From an uncultured Flavobacteriaceae bacterium (lineage in GTDB: Bacteria; Bacteroidota; Bacteroidia; Flavobacteriales; Flavobacteriaceae): a DNA stretch of 44,558 nt. The notes beneath the pieces are model-generated. The model had not been told where the DNA came from. It worked only from the letters and a program-made list of their open reading frames with translations, and did not search any database. Position numbers and translations under genes: made by a program. The stretch is taken from NCBI GenBank assembly GCA_937901915.1, contig CALGUD010000051.1, forward strand, positions 1 to 44,558, read 5' to 3'. Positions 34,036 to 44,094 of this stretch are shown here, in pieces (within the stretch, counting starts at the first letter, position 1; each line of letters begins with the position of its first letter).

Positions 34036-34174
34036 AAGCATAAGTATATTTAAGGTTCGTAATTTTAGGCATAGCAATAATACAACATTTAGTCCATAAA
34101 ACAAAAGATCAACACTATACCAATATTTTAATCTTGGGTTCTAACTTCATATATTTATCAAATATTTTTTTAAA

Positions 34175-35056
34175 ATGAAAAAAATAAAGACTTCACATTA
34201 TAAGGTAACCAAAGAAATCAAATTATCAGATTATTCTTCATACGAAGATTTAAACATTACAGAAGATGAACTTGAAGAGGAATTAGAAGATGTTCGTGAA
34301 AAACTCGGTAAATTCCAGGATACAATGTATGCTCATGGTAAGTATGGAGTGTTAATTTGTTTACAGGGAATGGACACAGCGGGAAAAGACAGTCTTATTA
34401 GAGAGGTGTTTAAAGATTTTAATTCCCGAGGGGTAGTGGTACATAGTTTTAAAGTGCCAACGGAGCTCGAAAAAAAACACGATTATTTATGGAGGCATGC
34501 CATTGCTCTGCCTGAAAGAGGAAAATTCAGTGTTTTTAACAGAACCCATTATGAAAATGTTTTAGTTACCCGGGTGCATCCTGAATATATATTAGGTGAG
34601 AATATCCCTGGAATAAATTCTGTTGAAGATGTTAATGAAGAATTTTGGGAAAGCCGCTTTGAACAAATTAATAATTTTGAGAAGCATGTAGCTCAAAACG
34701 GGACTATTATATTTAAGTTTTTTTTGAACCTCTCCAAAGAAGAACAGCGAAACAGGCTCTTGCGAAGGATTGACCTTAAGGAGAAAAACTGGAAATTTTC
34801 ACCAGGCGACCTAAAGGAAAGAAAATTATGGGATACATATTTAGGTTGCTATGAAGAAGCCATAAACAAAACTTCAACACCATATGCACCCTGGTATATA
34901 ATACCGGCTGATAATAAAGATGCTGCCCGGGTAATTGTGGCAGACATTTTGTATGATGTTTTAAAAGATTATAAAGACATAGATGAACCGGAGCTTAGTG
35001 ATGAAATAAAAGCTGATTTAGACGAGTACAAAAAACAATTGGAGGCTGAAACTTAA
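34175..35056 (+). CDS. Polyphosphate kinase 2 family protein
   Basis: The 293-residue P-loop enzyme uses polyphosphate to phosphorylate nucleotides (NMP or NDP). Seen: Walker A GMDTAGKDSLIREV (from 65), VHSFKVPTELEKKHDYLWRH, Walker B with FNRTHYENVLVTRVHP, the FFLNLSKEEQRNRLLRRID lid region and YAPWYIIPADNKDAARV. The one-domain length suits class I or III PPK2; the class is not fixed by eye. It supports nucleotide balance under energy stress. Confidence 0.93.
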   Translation: MKKIKTSHYKVTKEIKLSDYSSYEDLNITEDELEEELEDVREKLGKFQDTMYAHGKYGVLICLQGMDTAGKDSLIREVFKDFNSRGVVVHSFKVPTELEKKHDYLWRHAIALPERGKFSVFNRTHYENVLVTRVHPEYILGENIPGINSVEDVNEEFWESRFEQINNFEKHVAQNGTIIFKFFLNLSKEEQRNRLLRRIDLKEKNWKFSPGDLKERKLWDTYLGCYEEAINKTSTPYAPWYIIPADNKDAARVIVADILYDVLKDYKDIDEPELSDEIKADLDEYKKQLEAET

Positions 35057-35106
35057 ATACGTAAGTTCCTACTTGATTAAAAAACTATTGCTTAAAAAGA
35101 AAAAGA

Positions 35107-36507
35107 ATGAAAAAAATAATAATAATACTGATATTTTTAATAAGTGGCTTTGCTTATTCCCAGACCAAGGAAGATGAACTTCAGCTCGAAAAAATATATA
35201 AAACAGCATTAGTTAACGGGCAAAGTTATAATTGGTTAGATTATTTAAGCAATCAAATAGGAGGGAGGCTTTCCGGTTCATACAATGCTGAAAGAGCTGT
35301 TGAATATACAAAGTCTCAATTAGAATCCCTTGACTTGGATAGAGTTTGGTTGCAACCTGTAATGGTGCCTAAATGGGTAAGGGGAATTAAAGAATATGCC
35401 TATGTAGAAACGAAACCCGGACAAACGCATCTGGTTAATATCTGTGCACTTGGTGGTTCAGTAGCAACACCCGATGGCGGACTCAAAGCAAATGTTGTTG
35501 AGGTAAAAGGAATTGAGGAGCTGGACAAACTTGGTAAAGAGAAAATTGAAGGTAAAATTGTTTTTTATAACCGTCCTATGCAGGTAGATTTAATTAATAC
35601 ATTTGATGCTTATAGTAACTGTGTAGACCAACGTTACTCTGGTGCCGTAGAAGCCGCAAAATATGGTGCTGTAGGTGTTATTGTGCGTTCACTGACTTTA
35701 AAGTTAGATAACCTTCCTCATACCGGATCCATGAGTTATGAAGATGCTCCTGTAAATAAAAGAATTCCGGCAGCAGCTATCAGTACAAATGATGCCGAAT
35801 TATTGAGCGGAATGCTGGCTTTGGATAAAAATGTAAAATTCTATTTTAGTCAGAAATGTAAAGTTTATCCTGATGTACTATCTCATAATGTAATAGGAGA
35901 AATAAAAGGCAGTGAGTATCCTGATGAAATTATTACTGTAGGCGGACATTTAGATTCATGGGATTTGGGAGATGGCTCACATGATGATGGTGCCGGCTGT
36001 GTACAAAGTATGGAGGTTTTAAGGCTTCTAAAAGAAACAGGTTATAAACCTAAACGTACTCTTCGGGTGGTTTTGTTTATGAATGAAGAAAACGGGTTAC
36101 GTGGAGGAAATAAATATGCTGAAGAAGCAAAGGCTAAAGGAGAAAATCATGTGTTTGCTTTAGAAAGTGATAATGGCGGATTTACCCCACGGGGTTTTGC
36201 ATTTGATTGTGATGATGAAAATTTTGAAAGAATATTGAAATGGAAGCCTCTCTTTGAACCCTATTTAATACACTCATTCACCAAAGGATATCCAGGTGCC
36301 GATATAAGGCCCCTTAAAGATACCGGCCTGGTTCTGGCAGGGCTTAAGCCGGATTCTCAGCGTTATTTTGACCACCATCATGCAGCCAGTGATACTTTTG
36401 AGCATGTAAATAAACGAGAACTTGAACTAGGTGCTGCTACCATGGCTTCACTGGTTTATTTAATTGATAAGTATGGAACTATTTTGCCTAAGAAGATGAA
36501 AGGATAA
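35107..36507 (+). CDS. M28-family aminopeptidase (carboxypeptidase Q-like)
   Basis: The 466-residue exported zinc peptidase has a signal peptide (MKKIIIILIFLISGFAYSQT), a PA-like domain inserted at about 100-260, and the M28 site: His281 and Asp283 in GGHLDSWDLGDG, Asp293/294 in HDDGAG, Glu327-Glu328 in MNEENGLRGG, ESDNGG, and FDHHHAASDT. All ligands are present. It would trim dipeptides or N-terminal residues in the periplasm. It starts 50 bases after the PPK2 gene. Confidence 0.92.
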   Translation: MKKIIIILIFLISGFAYSQTKEDELQLEKIYKTALVNGQSYNWLDYLSNQIGGRLSGSYNAERAVEYTKSQLESLDLDRVWLQPVMVPKWVRGIKEYAYVETKPGQTHLVNICALGGSVATPDGGLKANVVEVKGIEELDKLGKEKIEGKIVFYNRPMQVDLINTFDAYSNCVDQRYSGAVEAAKYGAVGVIVRSLTLKLDNLPHTGSMSYEDAPVNKRIPAAAISTNDAELLSGMLALDKNVKFYFSQKCKVYPDVLSHNVIGEIKGSEYPDEIITVGGHLDSWDLGDGSHDDGAGCVQSMEVLRLLKETGYKPKRTLRVVLFMNEENGLRGGNKYAEEAKAKGENHVFALESDNGGFTPRGFAFDCDDENFERILKWKPLFEPYLIHSFTKGYPGADIRPLKDTGLVLAGLKPDSQRYFDHHHAASDTFEHVNKRELELGAATMASLVYLIDKYGTILPKKMKG

Positions 36508-36558
36508 TATTATTGTTACATACGTTAGTGTCAAACTTAGCAGTACTTTATTTTATAC

Positions 36559-37582
36559 TTATGACAGCATATTTGCTATGACTTTGGTTCTTGGGAATTG
36601 CTCTAATATAATTTTAATGAATACAGTGATTGGAATTGCCATTATTAATCCCGGCACACCCCAAAGATAGCCCCAAAGCATAAGCATAACCAAAACAGTT
36701 ATCACATTGAGAGAAAAGGATTTACCCATAAATATCGGTTCTAAAATACTTCCAAACAATACTTCTACACCTGTAATAACAAGAATAAAGAAGAACAAAT
36801 GACTTGTAGGGTCTAATTCAACAAAAGCAAACAATGCTAATAAAATGACAGTAATAAATGACCCTACCATCTGTACAAAATTTATGGCAAAAGCAAAAAG
36901 ACCCCAGAAAATAGGGAAGCTGACATCAAAAAAAACGCATGCTAAACTAATACCTACACCTGTGAATAAACTTACCAGGAATTTAACTTTGATGAAAGTA
37001 ATTAAGTCTTTTTCAATTTTCATGAAGGTTTTAACCGATGTATGCTTTTGTTTTAATATGGTAGTGTTTAATAATTTCTGAACATTGATAGATTCTGCAA
37101 GCCATAATACCACGAAAAATAAGGTCATTAACATCATGGTTAATGTGTTGCCAATAAAATCTACAGTTGTGCCAAAGTTTGCTATAAGGTAATCTTTATT
37201 AATTAAAGAAGAAAAATTTTCCCCTTCATCTGCCTCTTCTACTCCAAAAAATGATTCCACAGAGTGTATTAGCGTAACCAATTTTGTTTCTGCTTTCTCA
37301 AAAAATGCAGTATCTGTTGACATTATTTCTTTACTCGAAAGTAGGACTAACTGTCCGCCTATTTTTAATACTCCGACAACAATAAACTATTATAAAAAAA
37401 ATGCTGATGTATTTGGGTACGTTTTTTCTATTTAACCATCTCATTAATGGCAGAAATAATAAAGCCAAAAACATTGAAAAAATAAGAGGTACAAAAATAA
37501 AAGACAATATTTTTAATAAACAAAAAACCAATGGGATAACAATGATCAATAATAATGTATTGGTTGTTTTAATATCATTCAT
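36559..37582 (-). pseudogene. AI-2E family transporter, single frameshift
   Basis: Two minus-strand frames, 37331-37582 and 36559-37323, form one AI-2E-type permease of about 340 residues. The first gives the N-terminal helices (LLIIVIPLVFCLLKIL, then KYISIFFIIV) and runs out of frame. The second resumes IVVGVLKIGGQLVLLSSKE just upstream of its ATG and contains the conserved WGLFAFAINFVQMVGSFI and PGLIMAIPITVFIK. Removing one T from GTTTATT (plus-strand 37384-37386) joins them. Stops TAA-TAG just before place the break precisely. Sequencing error or a real inactivating insertion are both possible; the run is only three bases, so error is less expected. Confidence 0.85.
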
Positions 37583-37667
37583 AGTAGAAATAAATCTTGT
37601 TTAAACAGGTATCAAATGTAAATTAAAAATGATTATGAGCAGAGTGAATAATGAAAAATTTAACGTT

Positions 37668-37696
37668 AAAAAATCCCGTTTAAAACGGGATTTTTA
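37668..37696 (-). terminator. Terminator after the minus-strand GH5 gene
   Basis: AAAAATCCCGTTT pairs with AACGGGATTTTT almost perfectly with a minimal loop; T-run on the minus strand. Confidence 0.85.
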
Positions 37697-37698
37697 TA

Positions 37699-38709
37699 TC
37701 AATACTTATAACTTTGTAGTTTCTTTTTAAAATATTTTCCATGTCGGGAAGGGGTATAATTCCAGTCTTCAAATAATCTTGGAGCCCATTGAGGGTCAAA
37801 AACCCAAACTACATAGGATATTTCTTTTTCATCACTATAATTAGTTATAGCATCTCCATACGATTCGTCGCTGATTACTGGAATATGTGCGCCTGGATCT
37901 TCGGGTCCAGAGAAACCTATCTCTGTCAATATTAACGGATATTTTTCCTTTACATACCCCCAGTCATTTTCCCATTGTTTTTCCCAGGGCTTTTCCCTTT
38001 TTTGGGGATAAGGATGGCTCACATATGCAATTCCTTCAACTTCTAAAGGATTTTCCCTGACAGGAGTTAAATCATATGCCCAGTTAAATCCCGCGACTAA
38101 AGGGATTCCTTTTCCACCATTAGCACGGATTATAGTTATCATTTCTTTGTTCAGTTCTTTCCATTGGCTCCAGGTTATTGTTCCTAACTCTTCGTGATAG
38201 GTTGTGGGTTCATTGAAGAGTTCGTAAAATGCTACGGTAGTGTTATCTCCATACTTTTTACCTATGGTTCTCCAGAAATCAAAAGTTTGTTTTTGCGTAG
38301 TATCATACATGTCACTTTGATACATTTCTGTACGTAAATTACCTATACTGTGCCAGTCAATAATAACATACATGCCTAATTCGCCCGCCCATTGTATACC
38401 ATCATCCAAAAGTTTTAAATAATTTTCTTTTCCTCTTTTTACCCATGCTGTTGGATGCACGGGAAAGCGTACAATATTAGCGCCCCATTTTTTCATTTCC
38501 TCAAAGTAAGCTTTGTTCCAATGGCCTTCATTTTCAAGTTTGTCCGGATCGCTTGTATTGAGACCCCTAAAAACAATCGTTTTACCGTCTTCGGTTACAA
38601 AATCATTCCCTTTTACACTTACTCTGCTTAACTTTTCCTGGGCATAGGAAATACTGAAGGCAATTAAGAGGATGTAAGTTAATAGGTACTTAACATTAAT
38701 TTTTTTCAT
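37699..38709 (-). CDS. Secreted GH5-family glycoside hydrolase
   Basis: The 336-residue enzyme has a signal peptide (MKKINVKYLLTYILLIAFSISYA) and a GH5 barrel. Acid/base is Glu167 (FYELFNEP) and nucleophile Glu263 (LILTEIGFSG). RFPVHPTAW, IIDWHSIG and the aromatic WVFDPQWAP fit the fold. GH5 covers cellulases and mannanases; the GH26 gene 79 bases upstream in the same direction makes a mannan substrate plausible. The two are probably one operon. Confidence 0.93.
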   Translation of the reverse strand: MKKINVKYLLTYILLIAFSISYAQEKLSRVSVKGNDFVTEDGKTIVFRGLNTSDPDKLENEGHWNKAYFEEMKKWGANIVRFPVHPTAWVKRGKENYLKLLDDGIQWAGELGMYVIIDWHSIGNLRTEMYQSDMYDTTQKQTFDFWRTIGKKYGDNTTVAFYELFNEPTTYHEELGTITWSQWKELNKEMITIIRANGGKGIPLVAGFNWAYDLTPVRENPLEVEGIAYVSHPYPQKREKPWEKQWENDWGYVKEKYPLILTEIGFSGPEDPGAHIPVISDESYGDAITNYSDEKEISYVVWVFDPQWAPRLFEDWNYTPSRHGKYFKKKLQSYKY

Positions 38710-38788
38710 GTTTATAATTATTTACTAGTTATGTGGTATAAAAGTATCTAATATGGATGTTTTAAAAAGCAGTTATTTTGTTAAATAT

Positions 38789-39787
38789 CTATTTTGTGAT
38801 TTTTACTTCATCGCGGTTAAGGGTTTTTTCGTAACCATATATATTTTTAACCCTTTCTTCTGAATTATGTGTCGTAAGCCAGGTACTCCACACCATAAAC
38901 CATGACCATTTTGGCTGAACATCAAGAATATTAGTTTTAGGAAGTTGGCCAACTTCTCCTAATGCAATTAATCTTCCTTCGGCAAGTTCTAAAAGTTCGT
39001 TGTAATCTTTTTGTTCATAATCAAAATTGTAGACATCTGTAGCGAGAATATCTACATATTGATGTCCGGGATAAAAATCTTCATACGGAAAAGCTTCATC
39101 TTTGGGAATATCTCTCGGTGCATTTGCATTCCACACCCAAATAAGATTATTTAATTTGTGATAATTCACATATCGGTCATACATCATTTTCCAGAGTTTT
39201 TGATATCCGTCTTCACCTTTTTTATCTCCCCACCAAAACCATACACCATTCATTTCATGATATGGCCTCCAAAGCACCGGCACATTAGCCTCCTGAAGTT
39301 TTTTTAGATGTGTTGCAACTTTGTCAACCTGGGCCAACCATGTAGTGTGAATTTTTGTCCCCGGTGTTGTGAGTTGTTTCCATTGATCATCAGTAAGTTC
39401 ACCCTGCACACTTTCTTTCCACGTAAAAGGGGGTTCATCAATAGGTCTTCCTGCATGCCACATAAGAGTTATTATAGAGCCTTCCTTGTGTTTTTGAACG
39501 GCATCTGCTACTACTTTTTCACCAGGATCCTCTGTTCCTCCCCATATAAAATCTGTTCCCCATACGGCTGGATATTCTCCTGTCATTTCGTTTACCAGAT
39601 TGTAAAGTTTATCTGGTTCATGATTATAACAATGCTGCCCTGAGAGTATATGCTCCCCATTTATAGAATACAGATAAGCTAATAATTTTTTTGCTTCTTT
39701 AGTTGCATTTTTGTTAACGGGCTTAAATTGCTGAGCAAAGCCGGTATGTAAACTCATGTAAATGATAAGTAGAAGTATTTTTTTCAT
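38789..39787 (-). CDS. Secreted GH26-family beta-mannanase
   Basis: The 332-residue enzyme has a signal peptide (MKKILLLIIYMSLHTGFA) and the GH26 barrel. The acid/base is Glu178 in VLWRPYHEMNGVWFWWG and the nucleophile is Glu278 in LIALGEVGQLP. The HEMNG-WFWWG stretch is diagnostic for GH26, most members of which cut beta-1,4-mannan, and some beta-1,3-xylan. It is followed by the GH5 gene. No SusC/SusD pair is in the window. Confidence 0.94.
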   Translation of the reverse strand: MKKILLLIIYMSLHTGFAQQFKPVNKNATKEAKKLLAYLYSINGEHILSGQHCYNHEPDKLYNLVNEMTGEYPAVWGTDFIWGGTEDPGEKVVADAVQKHKEGSIITLMWHAGRPIDEPPFTWKESVQGELTDDQWKQLTTPGTKIHTTWLAQVDKVATHLKKLQEANVPVLWRPYHEMNGVWFWWGDKKGEDGYQKLWKMMYDRYVNYHKLNNLIWVWNANAPRDIPKDEAFPYEDFYPGHQYVDILATDVYNFDYEQKDYNELLELAEGRLIALGEVGQLPKTNILDVQPKWSWFMVWSTWLTTHNSEERVKNIYGYEKTLNRDEVKITK

Positions 39788-39970
39788 TTTATTATATTAA
39801 TTAAACATGAAGACCACTTATAATATATGCATGATAATTTACGTTTTTTAATAGTTTTAATAAAATAATTAAGAAAGGGATTCTGTCTTATTTTTAAAAA
39901 TATTTCTCTACCTCAAAAATCAATAAAGGTTTATAGCTTTAAAGCTAATTAATTTTATTTAAAGAAATGT

Positions 39971-40894
39971 TTATGGGAAATATTTAATGTATTCAGCAGG
40001 AATACTATTAATTTTCCTGATTTTTATGTCTTTATAAAAAACTTCTGCAGCTTCACTTTGTATTTGAATTTTGCCTTTAGTTAATGGGATTTTGTTCCCG
40101 TTTTCATCCTTATATCTGGAGTTTGTAAGTGCCATCACCACATGTCCGTTTACTATATGTAAGCTATTACCATTATATGTGATAAGCTCTAATATGTCCC
40201 AATCATTTTCTTTATTAAAATCACCTTTACGATAACAAAAATTATTACTACCTTCAAAATGAACGGGTTCAGCTTCAGGATCAAAAACATAACCTTCGCC
40301 TTCTTCGATAGGTGTTGACCTGATAGTGATCTCTGAATTTGCGATAGACCAATAATCTCCCATACCTTCTTTATTGGTTTCATCAATTACTACCTGCATT
40401 TCCTGGGAAAGCATCCAGGCTCGCCAGTAGTCTACACCATACTCTCCTATGCTGTGATATAGAATGCCACTATCCATAGGTTTGTCTAGACGGGGTTCCC
40501 ATTTTAGTGTCCCCCATTTAACACGTAGAGATAAATGATAATTTTCGAATTCCTCTTTTGTGGCCACACATCCGTAGTATTCTCCTGAAATACGTAAAAC
40601 AGGTTCATCATTTTCGATAATAGCAGAGAAGTTATTGTTCAGATTTTTATTTTTGCCAATGGGTTCCAGGTATTTTCCGGTTTCATCCCTTTTTAACCCT
40701 TCAACTTGTTGAGAATTTTGTGGGTAACCTAAATACATTTCCCATTTGCTAAGGTTGCTGTCTAACAAATATTCCCATTCTGTACTTACAGTATCAACTA
40801 ATGTAATTTCTTTGTTAGTGGTTTCCTTGGTTTTGGTAGTACAACTCACAGTTACAAGCAAAGTCATAACTAATATTCCGGACAATAATTTCAT
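39971..40894 (-). CDS. DUF1080 (3-keto-disaccharide hydrolase type) lipoprotein
   Basis: The 307-residue protein has a lipoprotein signal ending TVSCTTK and a concanavalin-like sandwich of the DUF1080 type: NFSAIIENDEPVLRISGEYYGCVATKEE, YHLSLRVKWG, MDSGILYHSIGEYG, WDILELITYNGNSLHIVNGHVV and GKIQIQSEAAEVFYKDIKIR. Such proteins sit among polysaccharide degradation genes; some act on 3-keto-glucosides. It lies upstream of GH26 in the same direction, 183 bases apart. Confidence 0.9.
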   Translation of the reverse strand: MKLLSGILVMTLLVTVSCTTKTKETTNKEITLVDTVSTEWEYLLDSNLSKWEMYLGYPQNSQQVEGLKRDETGKYLEPIGKNKNLNNNFSAIIENDEPVLRISGEYYGCVATKEEFENYHLSLRVKWGTLKWEPRLDKPMDSGILYHSIGEYGVDYWRAWMLSQEMQVVIDETNKEGMGDYWSIANSEITIRSTPIEEGEGYVFDPEAEPVHFEGSNNFCYRKGDFNKENDWDILELITYNGNSLHIVNGHVVMALTNSRYKDENGNKIPLTKGKIQIQSEAAEVFYKDIKIRKINSIPAEYIKYFP

Positions 40895-40998
40895 ACACTT
40901 AAGGATTGGTTGGTTTAAAATCGGTTAAAGATATACCAAAATACTTTTTATGAATGCCACAGCTTCTTTTTTGTGTTTTATTTAAGAAATGGGGACAA

Positions 40999-42552
40999 TT
41001 AATTTTCTTCAAAAATCATACTTTGATAAGCACCTAAGTCTGGAGTACTTGTCCTGTCTACTCCCAGTATATCTAATGGAACCTCCATAGCCGTTTCCTG
41101 ATTACCCTGATTAATGGCTGTGGATTCTTCTCCGATTTTAAAATCTTGTTTCTGAGAATCTTTAAAATCAGGGTTTTCATTTAAAAAAATGTTTTCAAAC
41201 AGAGAAGAATTTGTAAAATCATATAGAGGATCACCTTCAAACTGTGTGTTAAAATCATCAAATCTTATAAGGCAGTTTTTGAAATTGTAATTAAAAGAAG
41301 TGTTATCTGTTTTATCAAAAAGCAATTCATAGTTATTATTCCCGTATATAATACAATTAGAAAAATTTGCTTGTTGGAGATCGCCCGTAAAAATGGTACC
41401 ATCTCCCAAATCTAAATAATTATCAATTAATACAGCAGGTAAATTCCTGTAACTACTGGTCCAATAATTGGCAAAAGTGCAATGTTTAAAGCTATAAATG
41501 CCTCCAATGTTACAGTAAAGAGATGATAGTCCTGCGTTGCCTATTACGAGATTTTCGGCATTGATATGAGCTGTTTTTGCCCAAATCCCAAAGTTTGAAG
41601 AATTATAAATACTAGTATTTTTAATGGTGAGGGTCGGATTTGAAGATCCATCATTATTATCCATTAAAATACCTACGGTAGCATTTTTTATGGTGAGGTA
41701 GTTTAATTCATTAGCAGTACTGCCATCTGTTAACCATACAGTCCCCCATTGTCCGGGTATATTACTGAAGCTGGTTTCTAGCCTGTCACCTTCAAAAATA
41801 ACTTCATTTTCAAGCAATACCGGATCAGTACTTAGTTCGCCATTAACCTTAAGGGAGGCTCCATCTGCGATAATAATTCCAGAACCCGCATGAAAATGCA
41901 CACGAGCACCAGCATTTACTGTAAGTGTTTTTCCATTTTCTACAGCAGCATAACCATAAATCACATATGGCTTTTCATTGGTAAAAATAAGTTCATCATC
42001 TTCAAGGTAAAATCCCTCAATACGGGTTTCGTTTCCATTGGTATCAACATCCAGCAATAATGATTCTTTAATACCATTTTCCTTGTCAGGAAATAAAAAA
42101 ACTGCATCCTGGATAAGTGTTACCAGTTCTACTTTTTGTTCATTAGAACCGGAATCAAAAGCTATGGCATCAGTATATAAAAACTGTGTTTCTGTAGAGG
42201 TGATAGGTTCAATATCTACAGTGGTTTCTATAAATATATAAATGCTGTCTTTTGCCATGATTTCTACATCATTAAACTCTTTTCCGGCTTTTCCATCAAC
42301 ATTTAACCTATAGTTAGATTGCTGCCTTTGTTCTAAGCGGACAGAAGGGATTACTATATCGTCATTACTTCTGTTATAAACTTTCAGGTTGTATGTACCT
42401 GATCCAATATTGGAAAAAATTGTATCAAGGAAAACTGTATCGCGGGAAAAGGTAAGCTTTCCTGAACTTGGAGAAAATTCAAAATCTTTTCTACAGGAAC
42501 TCCACAATAGTACCATAACCAGAATAAAAAGGCACAAAAGACTTCTTTTCAT
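40999..42552 (-). CDS. Beta-helix lipoprotein (hypothetical)
   Basis: The 517-residue protein has a lipoprotein signal (Cys at about 20 in LWSSCRKDF). An N-terminal beta-sandwich region (TFSRDTVFLDTIFSNIGSGT, LKVYNRSNDDIVIPSVRL) is followed by right-handed parallel beta-helix repeats from about 200 (GKTLTVNAGARVHFHAGSGI, NELNYLTIKNATVGIL, ENLVIGNAGLSSLYCNIG). The architecture is frequent in flavobacterial lipoproteins. No catalytic site is evident and the role is unknown. Confidence 0.88.
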   Translation of the reverse strand: MKRSLLCLFILVMVLLWSSCRKDFEFSPSSGKLTFSRDTVFLDTIFSNIGSGTYNLKVYNRSNDDIVIPSVRLEQRQQSNYRLNVDGKAGKEFNDVEIMAKDSIYIFIETTVDIEPITSTETQFLYTDAIAFDSGSNEQKVELVTLIQDAVFLFPDKENGIKESLLLDVDTNGNETRIEGFYLEDDELIFTNEKPYVIYGYAAVENGKTLTVNAGARVHFHAGSGIIIADGASLKVNGELSTDPVLLENEVIFEGDRLETSFSNIPGQWGTVWLTDGSTANELNYLTIKNATVGILMDNNDGSSNPTLTIKNTSIYNSSNFGIWAKTAHINAENLVIGNAGLSSLYCNIGGIYSFKHCTFANYWTSSYRNLPAVLIDNYLDLGDGTIFTGDLQQANFSNCIIYGNNNYELLFDKTDNTSFNYNFKNCLIRFDDFNTQFEGDPLYDFTNSSLFENIFLNENPDFKDSQKQDFKIGEESTAINQGNQETAMEVPLDILGVDRTSTPDLGAYQSMIFEEN

Positions 42553-42626
42553 TGTTTTTTATGAGTTTATGTAAAAATAGGATTTTTTGATGAGTGTTTA
42601 AATTTTAACAAAAAACCTACTTTATT

Positions 42627-43016
42627 TCAGTGAAACAAATCGGTAATTTCCTTCGAAATCCGGGTTGGCCTACCAGTTTTTGCATTTAATAAACACCACT
42701 TACTTTCTGCCTCTGCAATAAGTTTACCTGTTTTAGAATGGTGTATTTCTACCTTACGAACAGAAGTAACACCTTCTGATTTTGTTATAAAAGTTTGAAT
42801 TTTAATAGGGTCATTCAAAAGAGCAGCACTTTTGTAATCTATGTGATGAGACAAAACCACCCAGGCATAATTTTTTATAATGTCTTCAGGGGCTAAAGTA
42901 AGCCAATGTTCTTTAGAAATATCCTGAACCCATTGTAAATATCTCACATTATTCACATGGTTCATATCGTCGAGATCATCTTTAGAAACCACTATTATTT
43001 TTTCGTGCGTTTTCAT
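42627..43016 (-). CDS. Acyl-CoA thioesterase, hot-dog (4HBT) fold
   Basis: The 129-residue single hot-dog protein has DDLDDMNHVNNVRYLQWVQD, the catalytic Asp and active-site segment of the 4-hydroxybenzoyl-CoA thioesterase/YbgC group, then WVVLSHHIDYKSAALLNDPI and ESKWCLLNAKTGRP. It likely hydrolyses short or medium acyl-CoA. It lies 31 bases downstream of the cyclotransferase stop, so the pair may be co-transcribed. Confidence 0.9.
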   Translation of the reverse strand: MKTHEKIIVVSKDDLDDMNHVNNVRYLQWVQDISKEHWLTLAPEDIIKNYAWVVLSHHIDYKSAALLNDPIKIQTFITKSEGVTSVRKVEIHHSKTGKLIAEAESKWCLLNAKTGRPTRISKEITDLFH

Positions 43017-43047
43017 GCTATAATGTAAAAGGATATTAACAAATGGA

Positions 43048-44094
43048 TTATTTTTCTACTATTTCAATTTCAAAAAGCTTATCCCAGTTTTTACCCGTCA
43101 CAAAAAAGGTCTTTGTGGTTGGATTAAAAGCAATTCCGTTTAAAACCAAATCCAGGTTATTGCCTTTAGTAACTTGATCTTTCAATCCTCTAAAATCAAT
43201 AACTCCAATTATAGCACCCGTATTGGCATCTATAATCATAATGCTGTCCTTTTGCCATACATTTGCATATATTTTACCGTCTAAATATTCAAGTTCGTTA
43301 GCCTTATTAAAAACAGATGTATTTGTTACAGTTTGGATGTAACCTTCTTCAGAAAGTGTTTTTGGGTTTAAAAACCATATTTTTTCAGTTCCGTCACTTT
43401 TAAACAATTTTTTTCCATTATTAGCGAGTCCCCAGCCTTCTTTACTATTTCCATATTTAAAAGTTTCAAGCTGTTTAAATGTATTGAGGTCATATATAAA
43501 ACCTGTTCCTTCCTGCCATGTTAACTGATATATTTTATCATCCATAATTGTGATACCTTCACCAAAGTATGCTGCATTAAGATTTACTTGTTGTAGTACT
43601 TTACCCGTTTTGTAATCTACTTTTCTAAGTGAAGATTCGCCTTTTTTTCCTGTACTTTCATAAAGGGTGTCGTTATGAAATTCTAATCCCTGGGTAAAAG
43701 CTTTTTGGTCGTGAGGATATTCGTTGAGTACTTTATATGTGTATACTACCGGAGCCTTATCAGAAAGTATAGTTATTGATGTGCTGTTTTTTTCAATTTT
43801 TCCATCATGGTAAATAGTAGCGGTAAACTCTTGTTTGCCAAGTTTTGCATTTTCAAGAGATACAATATTGTTGTTTACATTTATGAACTCTCTTGAAAGT
43901 TCATATTTTATGGAATCAATTTCAATATTTTTTTTATTGATGATTTTAATATTGAAGGTATCATTTACCTGAAACTCTTTTTTTGAATTTAAAATCTCAA
44001 GGGAAAATTTTTTCTTTGTAGATGAATGAGCCCCGTTACAGGCAGCTAATACGATTGATAAAAAGCTGATTATTAAAATTTTATAAATATCCAT
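43048..44094 (-). CDS. Glutaminyl-peptide cyclotransferase, lipoprotein
   Basis: The 348-residue protein has a lipoprotein signal ending LAACNG and, after an N-terminal beta domain of about 110 residues, the five-blade propeller of bacterial glutaminyl cyclases: LNEYPHDQKAFTQGLEFHND, LYESTGKKGESSLRKVD, YFGEGITIMDDKIYQLTWQE, ELEYLDGKIYANVWQKD and LNGIAFNPTTKTFFVTGKNW. It would form N-terminal pyroglutamate on exported proteins; Bacteroidetes signal-peptidase I cleavage often leaves an N-terminal Gln, so this is a likely maturation enzyme. Confidence 0.93.
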   Translation of the reverse strand: MDIYKILIISFLSIVLAACNGAHSSTKKKFSLEILNSKKEFQVNDTFNIKIINKKNIEIDSIKYELSREFINVNNNIVSLENAKLGKQEFTATIYHDGKIEKNSTSITILSDKAPVVYTYKVLNEYPHDQKAFTQGLEFHNDTLYESTGKKGESSLRKVDYKTGKVLQQVNLNAAYFGEGITIMDDKIYQLTWQEGTGFIYDLNTFKQLETFKYGNSKEGWGLANNGKKLFKSDGTEKIWFLNPKTLSEEGYIQTVTNTSVFNKANELEYLDGKIYANVWQKDSIMIIDANTGAIIGVIDFRGLKDQVTKGNNLDLVLNGIAFNPTTKTFFVTGKNWDKLFEIEIVEK

